Below are positions 51,201 to 64,000 of a stretch of DNA of 64,000 nucleotides, one piece after another (position 1 is the stretch's first letter; each line of letters begins with the position of its first letter). The DNA is from Phoebastria nigripes (lineage: Eukaryota; Chordata; Aves; Procellariiformes; Diomedeidae). The notes beneath the pieces were generated by a model that saw only the letters and a list, made by a program, of their open reading frames with translations, made no database searches and had not been told where the DNA came from. The stretch spans positions 79,350-143,349 of the forward strand of contig JAYKAV010003152.1 of the NCBI GenBank assembly GCA_035582835.1, read 5' to 3'. The position numbers were made by a program, and so were the translations under genes.

Positions 51201-54200
51201 GAGGTTATCAGCATGGGCAAAATGTTGAACAGTCATTGGTCTTTTGCTTCCTGTCCTCACCTGGTAAGCAACATGTAGACCTAAAAGCTAATGCCTAGCT
51301 CAGGGTCTCAGCACTATTAGCAGCGCAAGTGTGCTTTTGGTCATACAACAGCTGGCTTCTTTCTAGCTGTCTGAAGTTCCAGGTTAAGTCCCTTAAAACA
51401 TAGGAGTTTTTTTGTCGTTGTTTTTTAAGTCCCACATTTCCAAATAATTTATGATCTGATTTTTTTTTTCCTCTTTTGGGTTCTGGGGGGAGGTGGGATG
51501 CAAACTCCTCTTAAGGGTCGTATGCATTACAGCTCCTGAAGTGGAACATGCTCATGAGATTCTGATGTGAATCAGAGCCTGTCTAGCTGACATGGAAATA
51601 CACACAGCCTGTGGTTACTGGATTCCTACAGCAAGTGAACAAAATATCCAAAATATCCTATGCATGTCAAAATGCACCACCATTCCAGGGAGTGCCTCTC
51701 ACAAAGGGAGTGTGGACAGACCCTAGACCTTAAGAAAGCCAACTTTGGCATGTTCTAAAGAAAAATGAAAGTAAGGGGATGGGGGAAGGTGTACAATGCA
51801 AGGGACGTTGCTTCTGATTTTCAAGGGCCTCAGCAAAAGAGCAGACATAATGCTTTCCCACAGGACAGAAATTTTGGCATTCTGATAACTTTGGATGAAT
51901 AGTCAAATAACTACTTTATATGAAGCAAAATGGAAAATCATGTCACCAGTTTGAGGTCTGTACTTTTTTATTTTGGAGTACATTCACCTTAAATTGTATC
52001 TCTCTAAAATGTTATGCAGGAACATGGCAATTAGAGTTCAAGTACTTTATTTCTTCATTCCTTCCAGTAGGCTGATCTCCCTGATTAACTTAGCTCTCCC
52101 ATGACACACAGTCAGCAGGTGACTCCAATGGTGTGTTTACGCATCTCTGCCAGGAGATGCCTGAGGTACTTCAGAAGTGGAGTAAACTGGACAAAGTCCT
52201 TACCACTTGAAAAAGAAAGGGACACATATTACAACCCCCATAATTTTCCATGGTACTTTANAAGAGAGATGTAGTATGAAAAATGTTGAAAGGAAACGTT
52301 TCAGGTGCAGGCAAAATAAAAATCCAAACCAAACAAACCTCCCAACAAAATGTTTCAGTTCAGGTCAAACTGACAAATGAAAATACTTTGCTATTTATGA
52401 AATAAAAAATTTTGCACAGGAAATTAGTTTTTAAATGAAAATATATTTCCTATTGATGTTTTTTAGCTAGTAATTCCCAGATGATCTTTATTAGATACTA
52501 ATCTCCTAGAAACCCTTCATGAGATACTGCTGACTCCCTTAGGTCATGCTGAAAATCTCATTGGAAATAATGGAAAAAATAATTTTATTTTTACACATAT
52601 ATATACTTGGAAGAAATATATATACCCCTAGGGACTATATCCATTCCAATTACATTCAATTTACTCAAAATGATGATTGAAGTTACTCTTATCTGATGTC
52701 ATTTATCTACACATTTATGGATTGCTATACCTAATACTGATGATACACTCCTGTTGATTAATAATTGTTCAGAAAACATGGCTTCAGATCCAAGCTTTCA
52801 ATGATGGTGGTACAAAGCTGTACTTTGGAAATGGGACATTTCTTTAGGTTATTAGAGATTCATAAATCTCAATGTTCATTAATTGGTAGATACAGGAGTT
52901 TAATGGTTTTGGTTAATTTCTAATTTTTATAGAACAGTAACATTTCCAAGCCCACAGCCAATATGTACTGTGTGAATGTCATCTTGGCTTTTCTACTCCA
53001 GCAACAGCTTATAACCCACCAGATTTCCTCTGGCCTCTAAATCAAAGTTGCCTTTAAGGGTCACAGTCTTCAATTTTATGGTTCTCCTTGAGCAGTTTAT
53101 GAGAAAAATACTCCAGAGAAGGGATCGATTTCATTCCTTCTTGCCCTTCTTGAGTGCTGCCCCTAAAAGAGCTGCCCCTGCCATGGAGGAGGGAGGGGGC
53201 TCCCGGGGGATCTCCCTTCCATGGGGAAAACAGGTCTCTCCATGACAAGTCAAAAGCTCCTCCACTCTCTGAAGACCTCCCATAGTTAATGAAGCATTTT
53301 AGTGAAAAGAAACAGAATTAAATAAAAGCAGTAATAAACCCCCATATTACTGTTAGCCATGGAAGGATAGGTAGGCAGTCTCATTTAATGTCTTTATTTT
53401 CTAATTAGATCTAGCACCAGCCAAAACAAACTTTAACTCATTATTTAAGTTTGCCACTGTTTTGCCATAAGATGACACAGGCACCATTTTTTTTTTTTTG
53501 GTTGCAAATTTACTGCAAGCCCATTGCATTCCCCCTGAGTTTAATATGGGTGTGTACACTATGAATAGGTGTAAATGATCCTACAAATTGGGAAAAGTGT
53601 GTTTTTGTTTACATGCTTCCATGGCAATGCTTCTTTCTTCAAAAAAAAAGAACTAAGTAAAATTTCAAACAGAACCTTTTAGAGCTTCTTGCAGAACAAA
53701 TGCAATCAGTATGTTATTCAATATATAATGAATTTTCAGGAACTAAGAGAAAATAAGAATTATTTTACAAATGCTTATGATACATCTAGCCCTACTATTT
53801 CTTAAAATCTCTTTCATTACATTGTTTCTTCTCTAACCTGAGAAAACCACAAAAGAGAAAGTGCAGTAGAGGTTTGTTGCAATAATTGTGCATAGCACTA
53901 GCTTTAAACAACTGAAAGTAATGGATTTGCTATCAATATTGTTACACTGTCATCTGTGCTGGTCACAGCTGCCTGCCTAGCATAATTAGGGAGACCTAGT
54001 TGTTCATTCCCATATACTAATATTTTGATAAACCACTTAGCTTTTGCTGACAACTGGACAGGGTTGTTCATTTGGGATGTTTCTTAGGTCTGTCTTGATC
54101 TGTGAGAATGCAAGTAATTGGTGTTCAAACCACTAAACCTTGATGTGAGTAAAATATTTTAAAAAGTAAATTTGGTTTTAAACAACTAAAAGTAAATTAG

Positions 54201-55635
54201 AACATCTTATTTTGTCTCAGATTTAAAAAAAAAAAAAAAATTACACAGATGCCTCCATCTTACTCACTACAGAAACACATCATTCTGAGGTAGAAAACTT
54301 CCCTGTATATTTTCAGGATTTAACAAGATGAGCAGATCTGCACTTGCTATAGTTAAGATTAACTTACATGGAAGGACTACTTGCAACAAATGAGTCTTAC
54401 CAAGCCCCTTCCTGAAGCAGTCAACAAAGGTTGTTGCATTTCCCTGTTCTAAGGAGTCTGAAAGACATTTCTTTTTATGAGGCTTTCCCCCAGACATACA
54501 TGTCATAAGGAGGACTAGCATCCCAGAGGATGTATATACCATATAAATTCAAACTTGGACTTTAGCCTTAAGCTGTTTCACAGCCACTTTCCATTCCCCT
54601 GATGCCTTTTCCTCTTCATGCACACACATATGCCAGGCAGTGACATGAAGACCTTTATATTTTGATCATTCTCCAGAAATAGCCCTAGGACAGAGTTCTG
54701 TAGATTTTATTTAACCTCTCTTAATTGCTGTTGGGAAGATGGGGATGTAATTTGATTGCCTTTGTAACAGAAGAGACAGCTGAGAATCACAAAATTTTAC
54801 AGCCTGAGAGAAAAAGGTGGATGGGGAAAAACAGCTTCTGCTGGATTTTTCTAAATAAAATTTTCTCCCTCTCAACACATGCACACATGGAGAACTATGT
54901 AAATGAAACCAATTGTATGACAAGCGTATTAATGTTACCCTAATTTGAAAACGAAGTTTGTCTGAAATGGTAAGCCAAATCAGACGTAATTAGAGCAGCC
55001 TAAACAAAGAAAAACTTAGACACACAGATTTGTCTTCATCAGCTCTCCCAATGGATGGGTAAAATAATCAGATTGCAACTATAGCCTTGATAAAGCTGCT
55101 ACGGCATCCCACCTACCCCTGCACTGCCCTACTGTCCCACAGAGTTAATTTTTTTCAAGCCCTTCACTTCTTCCTGTGTGGGAAGCCACGATCTGTAAGA
55201 GCAAGTTAATTAGTGGAAAAAAATTAAGTTGGTGCCTTCAGTGACAAACCATTCATTGGTTTGGCCTCACTGGTGGAACACAATGAAAAAGAAGAGGTGG
55301 TGGCGGTGGGGATATCCCAGGATTTTAATCCTTCCCCTTTGATAATCTACTTTTTAGCCTGGTTCTCTAAGTGCAAAATAAACAGTTTATGTTTACTGCT
55401 ACCCAATTTCTGAACTGTAGATTGAATTTTCAACAGCATTTGATATATGGAAAGACTTCAAAGATTCTACATATTCTCTTACAATAAAGCAAAAAAGAAA
55501 TAAGGAGAGAGACCCTATTCCTTCAATAAAAGGCAAGATAACAGTCTAAGCTCTGTTCTTGGTACATGAAAGAGAATTCACATAAATAAAATATTATGAA
55601 CACCCCCTCTCTGCCAAAACAATGCTGAGACTTTG

Positions 55636-55716
55636 GTAGATAAGAGAGAATCCAACCATGAAATCTTTCAGCAACGTAGATAAGAGAGAATCCAACCATG
55701 AAATCTTTCAGCAACG
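55636..55716. repeat. 40-bp tandem duplication, two perfect copies
   Basis: A 40-base unit starting GTAGATAAGAGAG and ending TTTCAGCAAC occurs twice in a row (55636-55675 and 55676-55715) without mismatch. The second copy abuts the inverted repeat at 55717. Confidence 0.95.
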
Positions 55717-55777
55717 CCGGCTGTTTGGTGCTGTTCCTCGTGCCCTGGCTGGGTGTTGTGCACTCTTAAACAGCCGG
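55717..55777. repeat. 10-bp inverted repeat, hairpin
   Basis: CCGGCTGTTT at 55717-55726 is the exact reverse complement of AAACAGCCGG at 55768-55777, leaving a 41-base loop. The segment is GC-rich inside AT-rich DNA. It could be a tiny mobile-element remnant or chance. Confidence 0.7.
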
Positions 55778-56402
55778 TGCATCCCGGGAACTACTGGCAA
55801 ACTGACAATGCACCTGTAATATAATACTTGTACCAATATAGCAATGCACTTAGCATTATTAGTACTCTAGTATACTTCCAGTTATTTTATTAATAAAGTA
55901 TTGCATTTTATGGAGAAAATGATGAAACATTTGGTTTTCCTTGGCAAATTTCTAGATTTGCAAACCCTAAAATTTCCAGCAGGGTCTGAGAAATTCCCTG
56001 TGCTTCAACTCTCTCATAATCACTTGTACTTAACTGTCCTGCTCTCTCAAGCAGATAAACCTCTGATTTATGCTCCTCCATCACGAGAACCAAAATAAGA
56101 AAAAAGTTCAAGGAAGTTAGTTTTGTTGGGTTTTTTTACATGCTGGTTCTTTCTTGCAACTTCAGTGCTAGGCCATAATATCTCGTATTAGGGACTGTGT
56201 GAATGGAGAAGTAAAAAACAACAACATACGAACCAGAAAATATTTTCTAAACCAGAAAGTGTCAATAGAAAAAAAAAAAAAAAAANAATTTTTCCTTTCT
56301 GTTGATTGCAAAGAAAGGGGATACAAGAAAATAATTTTGGATTGACTCACCATGAGACAAACCTTTTATAATAGTCTTGTATTTAACTCATTCACCATCT
56401 TC

Positions 56403-56968
56403 TGTCATGGTTTAACCCTGGCCAGCAACTAAACACCACACAGCCGCTTGCTCACACCCCACCCCTCCGGTGGGATGGGGGAGAGAATCGGGAGGGCACG
56501 AGGAGGAAAACTCGTGGGTTGAGATAAAAACACTTTAATAATTGAAATAAAANNAAGTAAAACAGTAATAATAACAATGATAACAACAACAATAGAGTAT
56601 ACAAAGCAGGCGATGTACAATGCAACTGCTCACCACCCGCCGAACCGACACGTAGCCCGATACGCGAGAGCCCGTCCCGGGACGCCAGAGCCCCCCTCCT
56701 TAGTTTTTATGCTGAGCATGACGTCACATGGTATGGAGTACCCCATTGGGCAGCTGGGTCAACCACCCCGGCTATGCTCCCCCCGCCAGCTTCCCCTGCA
56801 CTTGGCAGGGCATGGGAGGCCGAAAAGTGCCCGGTGCAAGCACCACCCAGCACCACCCAAAACATCAATGGGCCATCAACGCTCCTGTTACACCAAACCC
56901 AAAACACAGCACACCCCCTCCCAGCTACTGGGAAGAAAGTTAACTCTGTCCCAGCCAGAACCAGGACA
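56403..56968 (-). mobile_element. Solo LTR of the same family, copy B
   Basis: The sequence is clearly homologous to the LTR at 47703-48259 along its whole length and has the same orientation. Differences include small indels and many substitutions. The flanks are TCTTC on the left and TCCTC on the right, a probable 5-bp target duplication with one later change. There are N bases near 56553. No gag, pro, pol or env sequence is seen next to it. Confidence 0.88.
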
Positions 56969-58033
56969 TCCTCCTTCTATCCTTAAAGGTATGTAAGTTG
57001 CAAGCTGGCAATACTACTTCAAAGTGAAGACAGAAGATGTTTCCTTTCAACACTTTTGCAGAAAAATGTGGAAAAATGCTGTTTTGTAGTTTGCCCCTCT
57101 GCCCCCAACTTGACTGAATGTCAGCAAATGTTAAGTACTTCCTTAATTCTCCTAATTTTTCTACAAATGTTCTTTCTATTTAAAGTCTGAGTTATTTCTA
57201 ATCCATACCATCATAAAGGGTCAAGCACTGTTAAGATTATACTGGATATGGCTTTGCCAGAAGCCTCTGTATGTATATTTGATTCAGCCATTAAATCTGG
57301 GCCTGTATCTCCTCATGACATTATGCTATTTTAACATTAATTTCTACAGTCCTTGGGAAATGCTGACATTGAGCTTAGTAATACCCTGTAAATCTTGGTT
57401 GACATCAAGGCAATTGTGCAGTATGTAAATCTGTATTAAATTAGGTCCTTTCTCTGACTCATTTTCTTCTTTTCTCATTTATGAAAAAGAAAGACCTCAA
57501 ATGCTTTTCTTCATTGTATCTAACCCTTTTCTCTTTTATACTCAATCTGCTCCGTAAGTACTTGAAACACCCATGTAAATATATCAAAATATAGGTTAAG
57601 TTACTGTAAGGAAACACATCTTGAAAACTGTAGATTGGTCATTGTTCAATGCTGTCTGCTTTCTAGACAGGGATCATTAATATAAAAAGAAAAAAAAAGT
57701 TATTGCGAATTACAACATGGCCTGAAGAGGTTACAGGTTTAACGGGGATGGTGGTAACAGGAAAACTGGTGAGAAAACCCTTTCTGTGATGCCCACTTGA
57801 TATGGACAGTCTTGTCCCATGCTGATGACAAAACTGTTCAAGCATCCACATGTGTGCATAAAACACTGTCCTTTTTTTTTTTCCCAGGTTGTCCAGTTCT
57901 CAACATCATTCAAAATATACCTCAAGTCCATCAGAATTGTTCAAGCATGTTCTAAATTCTTTTGCACCTCTCTCTGTCCTTCTCTCCATTACTCATGTGT
58001 ATTGGGCTCTAGGACAACACACCCCAGATATTT
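56969..58033. other. Stretch between the LTR and CR1, no gene seen
   Basis: This is AT-rich non-coding DNA with nothing recognised. Confidence 0.5.
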
Positions 58034-59060
58034 CACAGAATCATAGAACAGCCCAGGTTGGAAGGGACCTCGAAAGATCATCTGGTCCAACCTTTCATGG
58101 GAAAAGGAGCCTGGATGAGATTATCTAGCGTCCTGTCCAACCACATTTTGAAAACATCCAGCAATGGGGACTCTACCACGTCCCTGGGGAGGATTCCAGG
58201 GATTCCAGTGATAGATTGTTCTCGTTGTAAAAAAATTCTTTCTTATGTTGAGATGAAACATCTCCCAGTGCAACTTGTACATGTTGCCCCTTGTCTTCTC
58301 TATGTGGCTTATTGTGAAAAAAGAGCCTCTGTCCTCTTTGTAGCCACCCCTTAAGTACTGGAATACTGTGATGAGGTCCTCTGAGCCTTCTCTTCTCCAT
58401 GGTGAAGAGACCTAACTCCTTCAGTCTTTCTTCACAGGGCAGGTTCTCCAGCCCTCTGATCATCTTCATGGCCCTCCTCTGGACCCTCTCCAGTCTGTTC
58501 GTGTCTTTCTTGAATTGTGGGGCCCAGAACTGGACCCAGTACTCCAGGTGCAGCCTGACAAGCACTGAGTAGAGTGGGATGATCACATCTCTATCTCTGC
58601 TAGTAATGCCCCTGCAGATGCAGCCCAGGATCCAAATTGCCTTCGTTGCTGCAGCGGCACACTGCTGCCTCATGTTCAGCTTGTTGTCCACCGGGACCCA
58701 CAGCTCCCTTTCAGCAAGGCTGCTCTCCAGCCACACACATCCCAGCCTGTCCTGGGCTCTTTGGTTATGTCGTCCCAGGTGCAGGACCTTGCACTTGTCT
58801 TTGTTAAACTTCATGCTCTTTCTTGCCTGCCCACTCTTGCAGCCTGTCCAGGTCTCTCTGTAAGATGGCTCTCCCTTCTGACGTGTCTGCCTCACCAGCC
58901 AGTTAGGCGTCATCAGCAAACTTTGTGAGGGTGCTTTCAATCCCATCATCCAGATGATTTATGAAGATGTTGGGGCCCAGTACTGATCCCTGGCAGAACC
59001 CCACTTGTGACAGGCTGCCAGCCTGAGTAAAATACATTGATCACCATTTATTCAACCCAT
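58034..59060 (-). mobile_element. CR1 LINE, 3' about 1 kb
   Basis: The element lies on the minus strand. Its 3' end reads on the plus strand as TCACAGAATCATAGAACAG, followed by the GGTTGGAAGGGACCTC and CATCTGGTCCAACC signature of avian CR1. A minus-strand frame at 58173-58949 still encodes the reverse transcriptase C-terminal part ([46 protein letters not shown]). The catalytic motif region is truncated or lost at the right edge. This copy belongs to a different subfamily or age from the one in the FEM1C intron. The right boundary is approximate. Confidence 0.95.
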
Positions 59061-61684
59061 CAGCTTAAAGATGTACGCAAGTCTCATGGTGAGGCAAGTT
59101 TGTGTGAGGTGGGTTTGTGAGTCCTTTTCATGTTACTAACAGCTTGTTCTTTGGAAAGAAGACAAGCTATGTAGGTGCCGTTAGTACAGTTACAGAGTAG
59201 ATGAAAGCTGTACGGCTGTAACACAATCATACATTGATAGCAATAAAGCAGCAAGGCCTTAGGGCTGAAGCACCAGACCGAAACCTAAATTCTAAGGGAT
59301 CTCCCCCATTAGCTTGTGAATTGATTTCTCTTGATTTCCATTTCTTTGGTGGTGAAATGGTTCTAATGATGCTCACTTACTTTATAAACTGCTTCCCGCA
59401 GATGGAAGAGGCTGCATAAGATGTATAAAGTCCTCAAGCAGCACGCCAGGATGCTTTCATTTTACATGATTTTTATTTGCATAATCCAAAGAGGACCTGC
59501 ATATTCGCTGCTTTATACCCAGAAATGTATGTTTCTTCCAGGGTGGTGATTACTTTCTAAGGTGTGTGGTTACTGGGAACAAGTACAGCTCTGTGGTTAT
59601 CAGTGTATGGAGAGCATGGAAAGAAGGACAAGTCATAGTGCAGAGGTTGTTGCTGAACCAACTCTCTTTTCAGCCTCAGGTCTCACTGATCTGCTGATCA
59701 CTTCTTGTATTAAATCATTACTGATTGAAGTCAGATAGCGTAGTGTTGCCCATTACACTATCACTTTGCTAAATATGCAAAGTCTGTTGTTTGTGTGCAG
59801 GTTAAATTCCATGTTGTATTGTCCACATGACAAGCTACTTTCAGTTTTGGGGTTTTTTTGTTGGTTTTTTCTTTTTGTTATCTCAAACCATTTTCTGTCT
59901 TTATGGCCTATAAAACCATATGTGTCTATTTCCTGTGATTGAAGTGATTCATAAGTGCTATCACTTTCAGTGCAGAGTAACTAGGAAACTTTAAAATCTG
60001 AGTAACTGACAAACTACAAAAGTGGAGGGCACTGATTTGAAATCTCTCAGGTCAAGAAAAACTCTGTGGTTTGTTTTCCCCCCTGTAGCTTTAACTCAGT
60101 GTTTTGACAGCAAGAATCAACATAATTCTTTGCATTCCTAATATATTACCACTGAGAAAATACACAGTTCCTTCTGAAAATGAGTTGAGAAAGCTGTTAC
60201 GTAAACATGACAAAGGAGCCTGCTGCTCTGGGGCAGGGCCATGTCATGCTGCAAACACGTGTGAAAGGGGGGAAAGTTTTAAGCAGGTTTTTGGGACCTT
60301 TTGCCATTTTCCTCCCCACTCCATTTGTCTGAATTCCTTATACTAGGCTGAAGCGGCTCTGACTTCACATAAACGTGAAAGCTCTGGGATGTCCTCTTCT
60401 TAACATGGACATTTAACCTCCATCCTCATTGTATTCAAGCAGGTAACGCTCCCCAGATTAGCCTTTAAAGAGGGAAGGTGCTTGTACCTTTTCCTACAGA
60501 TGAGGAAATGAAGCACAGAGCAAGGAAGGGCTACATCTGAAGAGCACTGAAGTGAATCCAGAACCCCAGAGCACGGTTTCACAGGAGCCGCGGTCTGGCT
60601 TACAACAGGGGTATTGCCGAACTGCCTCCCCTCCCAGCCTCCTTCCACTACCACGTTGCTTTCCTTGAGCTGGAGCCAAGTGCTCTTGTGAGTATGCTCA
60701 GCTGATATAGCTCACAGATCGATCTGGAAATAAAGAAATTTTGATGGACAAGATGAGGACACATTCTTACTGACTTTCATGAGCATCACTGAAATGGATT
60801 TTTTCCCATCTATTTGAAAGCTTTGGCTGAAGTGAAAATTTTAGCAACCCTAATTATGGGGTATTCTATCCTTATGGCAGAATAATGTTCCATGACCAGT
60901 TTTAAATGTCACAGAGTCCAAGATGTGCTCTCACTAGTGAACACAACACATCCAAATCAAGGGGAATGGAAATTGTCATGTTAGCATGACCACGCTGCAA
61001 AGTAAGCTTACCATAGACAGCTAATTTCTCACTAAAATTACCTTTAATAAATAAAGATTTAAAATATCAAGCTCAGTATGATCATGTAGACCAAATAGAA
61101 AAAAATACATCCTGTAGTCTGATGTGCAGCTTTTTTCCCCCGCCTCATATAGCTCCCTGTTGCAGTCTTTCCATTTAGATGTGGACTTGGGCATGGCAGG
61201 AAGAAAAAAGCTTGGGCCCCATGCCCAGGATGTGGGTCTAACCACATCTTTACTATGGTGGATGGCTGAAAAACAATGCGACTCACACAGCTAGTACTGT
61301 GTACCTGATCACTAACCAATACGGTGGAGAGAAGTCAGCCCCGCATCGCTCCTGAAAGGACCTTGGCACCACCCATGACAGTGACAATTTGAATGGCCTG
61401 AAGCAAAATGATGAACAGAGCCAAGTCAGGCACAGTGCCAAGGTTTCGATTTTCTTTGCAGCTTGACCAATGGCTACTGTACCAATAGCCGTGTGTAGTC
61501 GTGGCTGGAGGAACTGCTTGCTTATGGTGACAGAGAAAGTCTGTGGAGGAGCTAGGAATTGAAACCACGTTGTCTATGCCTCAGCTACACCCCTAAACAT
61601 TTGGGGGTCCCAGTTTTTTGCTAGAACCCAATGCATGGGTTGAAGACATCTTGCAGCTATGTTATTGTGAAATACCCCTTTGAC

Positions 61685-61715
<31 letters not shown>

Positions 61716-63932
61716 AAGGCCAAAAAAAGTGAAAGTCTGCACAAGATTGTGCAATGCATTAGAAAACGTCACCTGGCATAAGCCAGTGGTACCCTCTCCA
61801 TCAGGGAGCAGCAAGGGCCACTGCTCCCTGGGGGATGGGGGGCTGGGGGGCAGGACAGGGGCCTCACCAGCCACAGCCACAGCCCAGATCGCAAGGCGGT
61901 ATGGCGGTGACGAGGCAGGTCCGAGGTGAAGCCAGGAAGCCAGCCTGCTGCTCTGCGTCAGGACCAAGCCAGCAGCTGACAAGCAGATCCCATGGTGACG
62001 GGCAGAGGCCAGAAGCCCCCAGGTCAGGATCTGTCTCACCACATCCTTGTCCAAGCAGAGACATGGCTGTGGCTGAGCCATGGCAGGAGGGACCAAAGGC
62101 CCAGGGCTGAGCTTCAGTCGGTGCCTGGGGGTAGGGGTGAGGGATGGGGGCCCCAGGCAAGGCTGGTCAGGGCCATTAAGGCTCATTGATGCCTTCAGGT
62201 CCTTGATGCTCTTGAGGCAGTGGGTTCACAACACCCACCTCTTGAGGCAGTGGGTATTTAACAAGAGAAAGCCCATGTCCTTGAGCTGGAGTATATCCCC
62301 CCAGTCCTTCTGGGAGGTGTCAGGGCTGTCAGGAAGATCTTTGTGAAGTTTCACTAGGGTCAATGGAGGTCATGACCTCCAACGGGTGTCTGGATGATTT
62401 CAAACACAAAGCTGTGGGCTTCTGTTCCCCCGGTGTTTTATTGTGCTGATGAACGCTATGCAAGGACAGTTACGGCCACAAAGGCCTCTCAGTTAAGTGG
62501 ATGGGGTACTCTCATCCCAGGCTTTTCTTTCCCTAGGCACGTGTGGAGCTGCTGCACCTCCAGCTTCACCACGTGCAGCCAGCTAGAGCCTATTTCGTCT
62601 ATGTATTTGATCTATATATGAAATTAACCTTCCGAGAAGAAGGTTTGCTTTAAGAGTAACAGTCATCAGGAGACAGAATAGCTCAAGGGATGCTTCACAC
62701 CTCTGTGTCACTAGGTCAAAAAAAGCTCACTCCAGGTCAGGTGTGATGGAAATCTATCTGACAGGTTTGGTAGGCTCTGCCAGCCGGCTGATGAACAGAC
62801 AGCTCCAGGGACTGATCTACCACACCATCTGTAGGATAGCTTCTTGAGGTCAAGGTTGTAAAAGCACGATGTCAAAGCAGGAGAAGAAAGCCTATACTGC
62901 TGTTCTCTTGTCGGTGTTTGTTCTCTGGGTAGATGTGAGGTTTCATCCCCCTGCTGAAAAAAGTTTTACCTTTCAGATGTACTAATTTCCGTTTTGAGTT
63001 GCTTTTGCTTGAGATTCTTTATATATTCCCCTCAAAGGTGAATGGATTGNTGCCTTTTTGATACAAGTTTTACAGTATCCAAACCCAGTTTCCTTGTACA
63101 AGTGACAATGGCATCTTCAGCTCTTGAACCTTGCCAGACTACTTTATACGCTAATCTGTTTACATCATCCAAAGATACTTTTCATTCGACAAAATTACTT
63201 GAACAACCATTTCTTAAAGAGCAAATTATTTATAGTTAATGCAATTCACAGTAAGCAAAAGTGTGTAGTTGTGGAAGCCAAAAAATAAATTATGGCATTC
63301 TTGAGATCAGTGGCATTTTTGTTCTCTCCTTTAAGTATGTGCTAAGGCATTTAAAGCTTAGTGTCAGGGTTTATTCCTAATTGATTTGGTCATTCAGAAA
63401 ATACTGCATTCCTGAAAACAAACAGTATTTCATGATCATAATAAGTCATCTAAATTTTGAAAGCCTCTCAAGGGGAATTACAGTTTAAAAATATGGGATA
63501 AAAATCACTTGCAATTTTGCAAGACGAGTATGTATCAAGTGAGGTAAGTTAGCCCTGGATACGGGAAAGGAGAAATCACAAACACTGGAGCATGGATAAG
63601 TGGCTGGCCTAGAAGCTGAAGCCACTTCTTCTCACTGAGATTCAAGCACGGTATTAAAGAATGAAAACGGTAATGCATACTCCTGCATGCTGTTATTGTT
63701 ACTATTACTCCTTTGTTGAATAAGGATAGCTGCAGTTTTTTCCCTGTTTTGATGCCTGTGTGCTCTTATTTTCCCCTGCTATTAGAAATACTGAGCTGGG
63801 GGACTCTGCAGCCCCGCTCTCAGGCGGTGCGGGGTGGCCCTTGAGGGGAACCTGGGATGGGGGAGGACTTGGGGCTCTACACGGGCTGGGCTCTACTCCA
63901 CGTGCCTCCATCCGGGGCGGGCAGGCAGGAAA
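59061..63932. other. Right-hand non-coding stretch
   Basis: No gene is recognised. A GC-rich patch at 61.8-62.2 kb gives overlapping open frames on both strands without family resemblance. An (AT)n run lies at 61686-61710. A 17-bp direct repeat (CTCTTGAGGCAGTGGGT) occurs at 62209 and 62239. Confidence 0.5.
61686..61710. repeat. (AT)n microsatellite followed by A run
   Basis: About twelve AT units run straight into seven further A bases. Confidence 0.92.
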
Positions 63933-64000
63933 GGAGCCGGCAGGCAGGGGGCAGGCAGGCAGGGAGCCAGCAGGCAGGGGGCAGGCAGGCAGGGGGCAGG
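63933..64000. repeat. 30-bp GGCA-rich minisatellite at the window edge
   Basis: Two near-identical 30-base units (63933-63962 and 63963-63992), each beginning GGAGCC and built from GGCA and GGGGGCA blocks, run off the right edge. The G runs could form quadruplexes. Confidence 0.85.

Larger units (their letters stand above)
48265..56402. other. Interval between the two solo LTRs
   Basis: This is 8.1 kb of AT-rich DNA without recognisable genes or retroviral coding regions. Poly-T or poly-A runs occur near 50.00, 53.49 and 54.23 kb. It also contains the 40-bp tandem duplication and hairpin at 55.64-55.78 kb. Confidence 0.55.

Noticed and set aside
47703..56968. A full-length provirus bounded by the two LTRs
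   Set aside because: Each LTR has its own target duplication and the interval contains no retroviral coding sequence.
61835..62189. Gene in the GC-rich patch at 61.8-62.2 kb
   Set aside because: Open frames overlap on both strands with no family resemblance and low-complexity residues.

Overview
The window reads as nuclear DNA from a bird. The evidence is CR1 LINE fragments with CR1-type 3' ends, two solo LTRs of a type common in avian genomes, a split vertebrate gene (FEM1C), and scattered single N bases plus a 19-N gap typical of a draft assembly. FEM1C lies in the region matching human 5q22-23. I would expect that region to be Z-linked in birds, but the sequence does not show this.

The left third (1-19.3 kb) is one gene, FEM1C, on the minus strand. 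A GC-rich CpG-island promoter with a CCAAT box lies at about 18.36-19.34 kb. The first coding exon is 17536-18079, followed by a 13.45-kb AT-rich intron and the terminal coding exon 2773-4082. The probable 3' UTR runs toward the left edge. The two coding exons join in phase to 617 codons, the length of human FEM1C. The C-degron pocket aspartates and the C-terminal VHL-box are both present. A degraded CR1 copy sits in the intron about 0.3 kb from the terminal exon, antisense to the gene.

The middle (19.3-35.5 kb) is mostly non-coding. Its one recognisable gene, at 30399-31058 on the minus strand, is a broken TICAM2 (TRAM), the TLR4 sorting adaptor. It begins with Met-Gly and a readable first half of a TIR domain. 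It then changes frame twice and meets an early stop. In mammals TICAM2 is the neighbour of FEM1C in the same orientation, so this is the orthologous locus. If the breaks are real, this is a fossil of the TRAM branch of TLR4 signalling.

The right half (35.5-64 kb) holds no gene I can recognise. It contains a 1314-bp segment present twice in direct orientation at an offset of 10,195 bp with no difference seen, two solo LTRs (one with a clear 5-bp target duplication), a CR1 3' end, a weaker CR1 scrap, a 40-bp tandem duplication abutting a hairpin, and a minisatellite running off the right edge. TMED7, the next gene in mammals, was not found.
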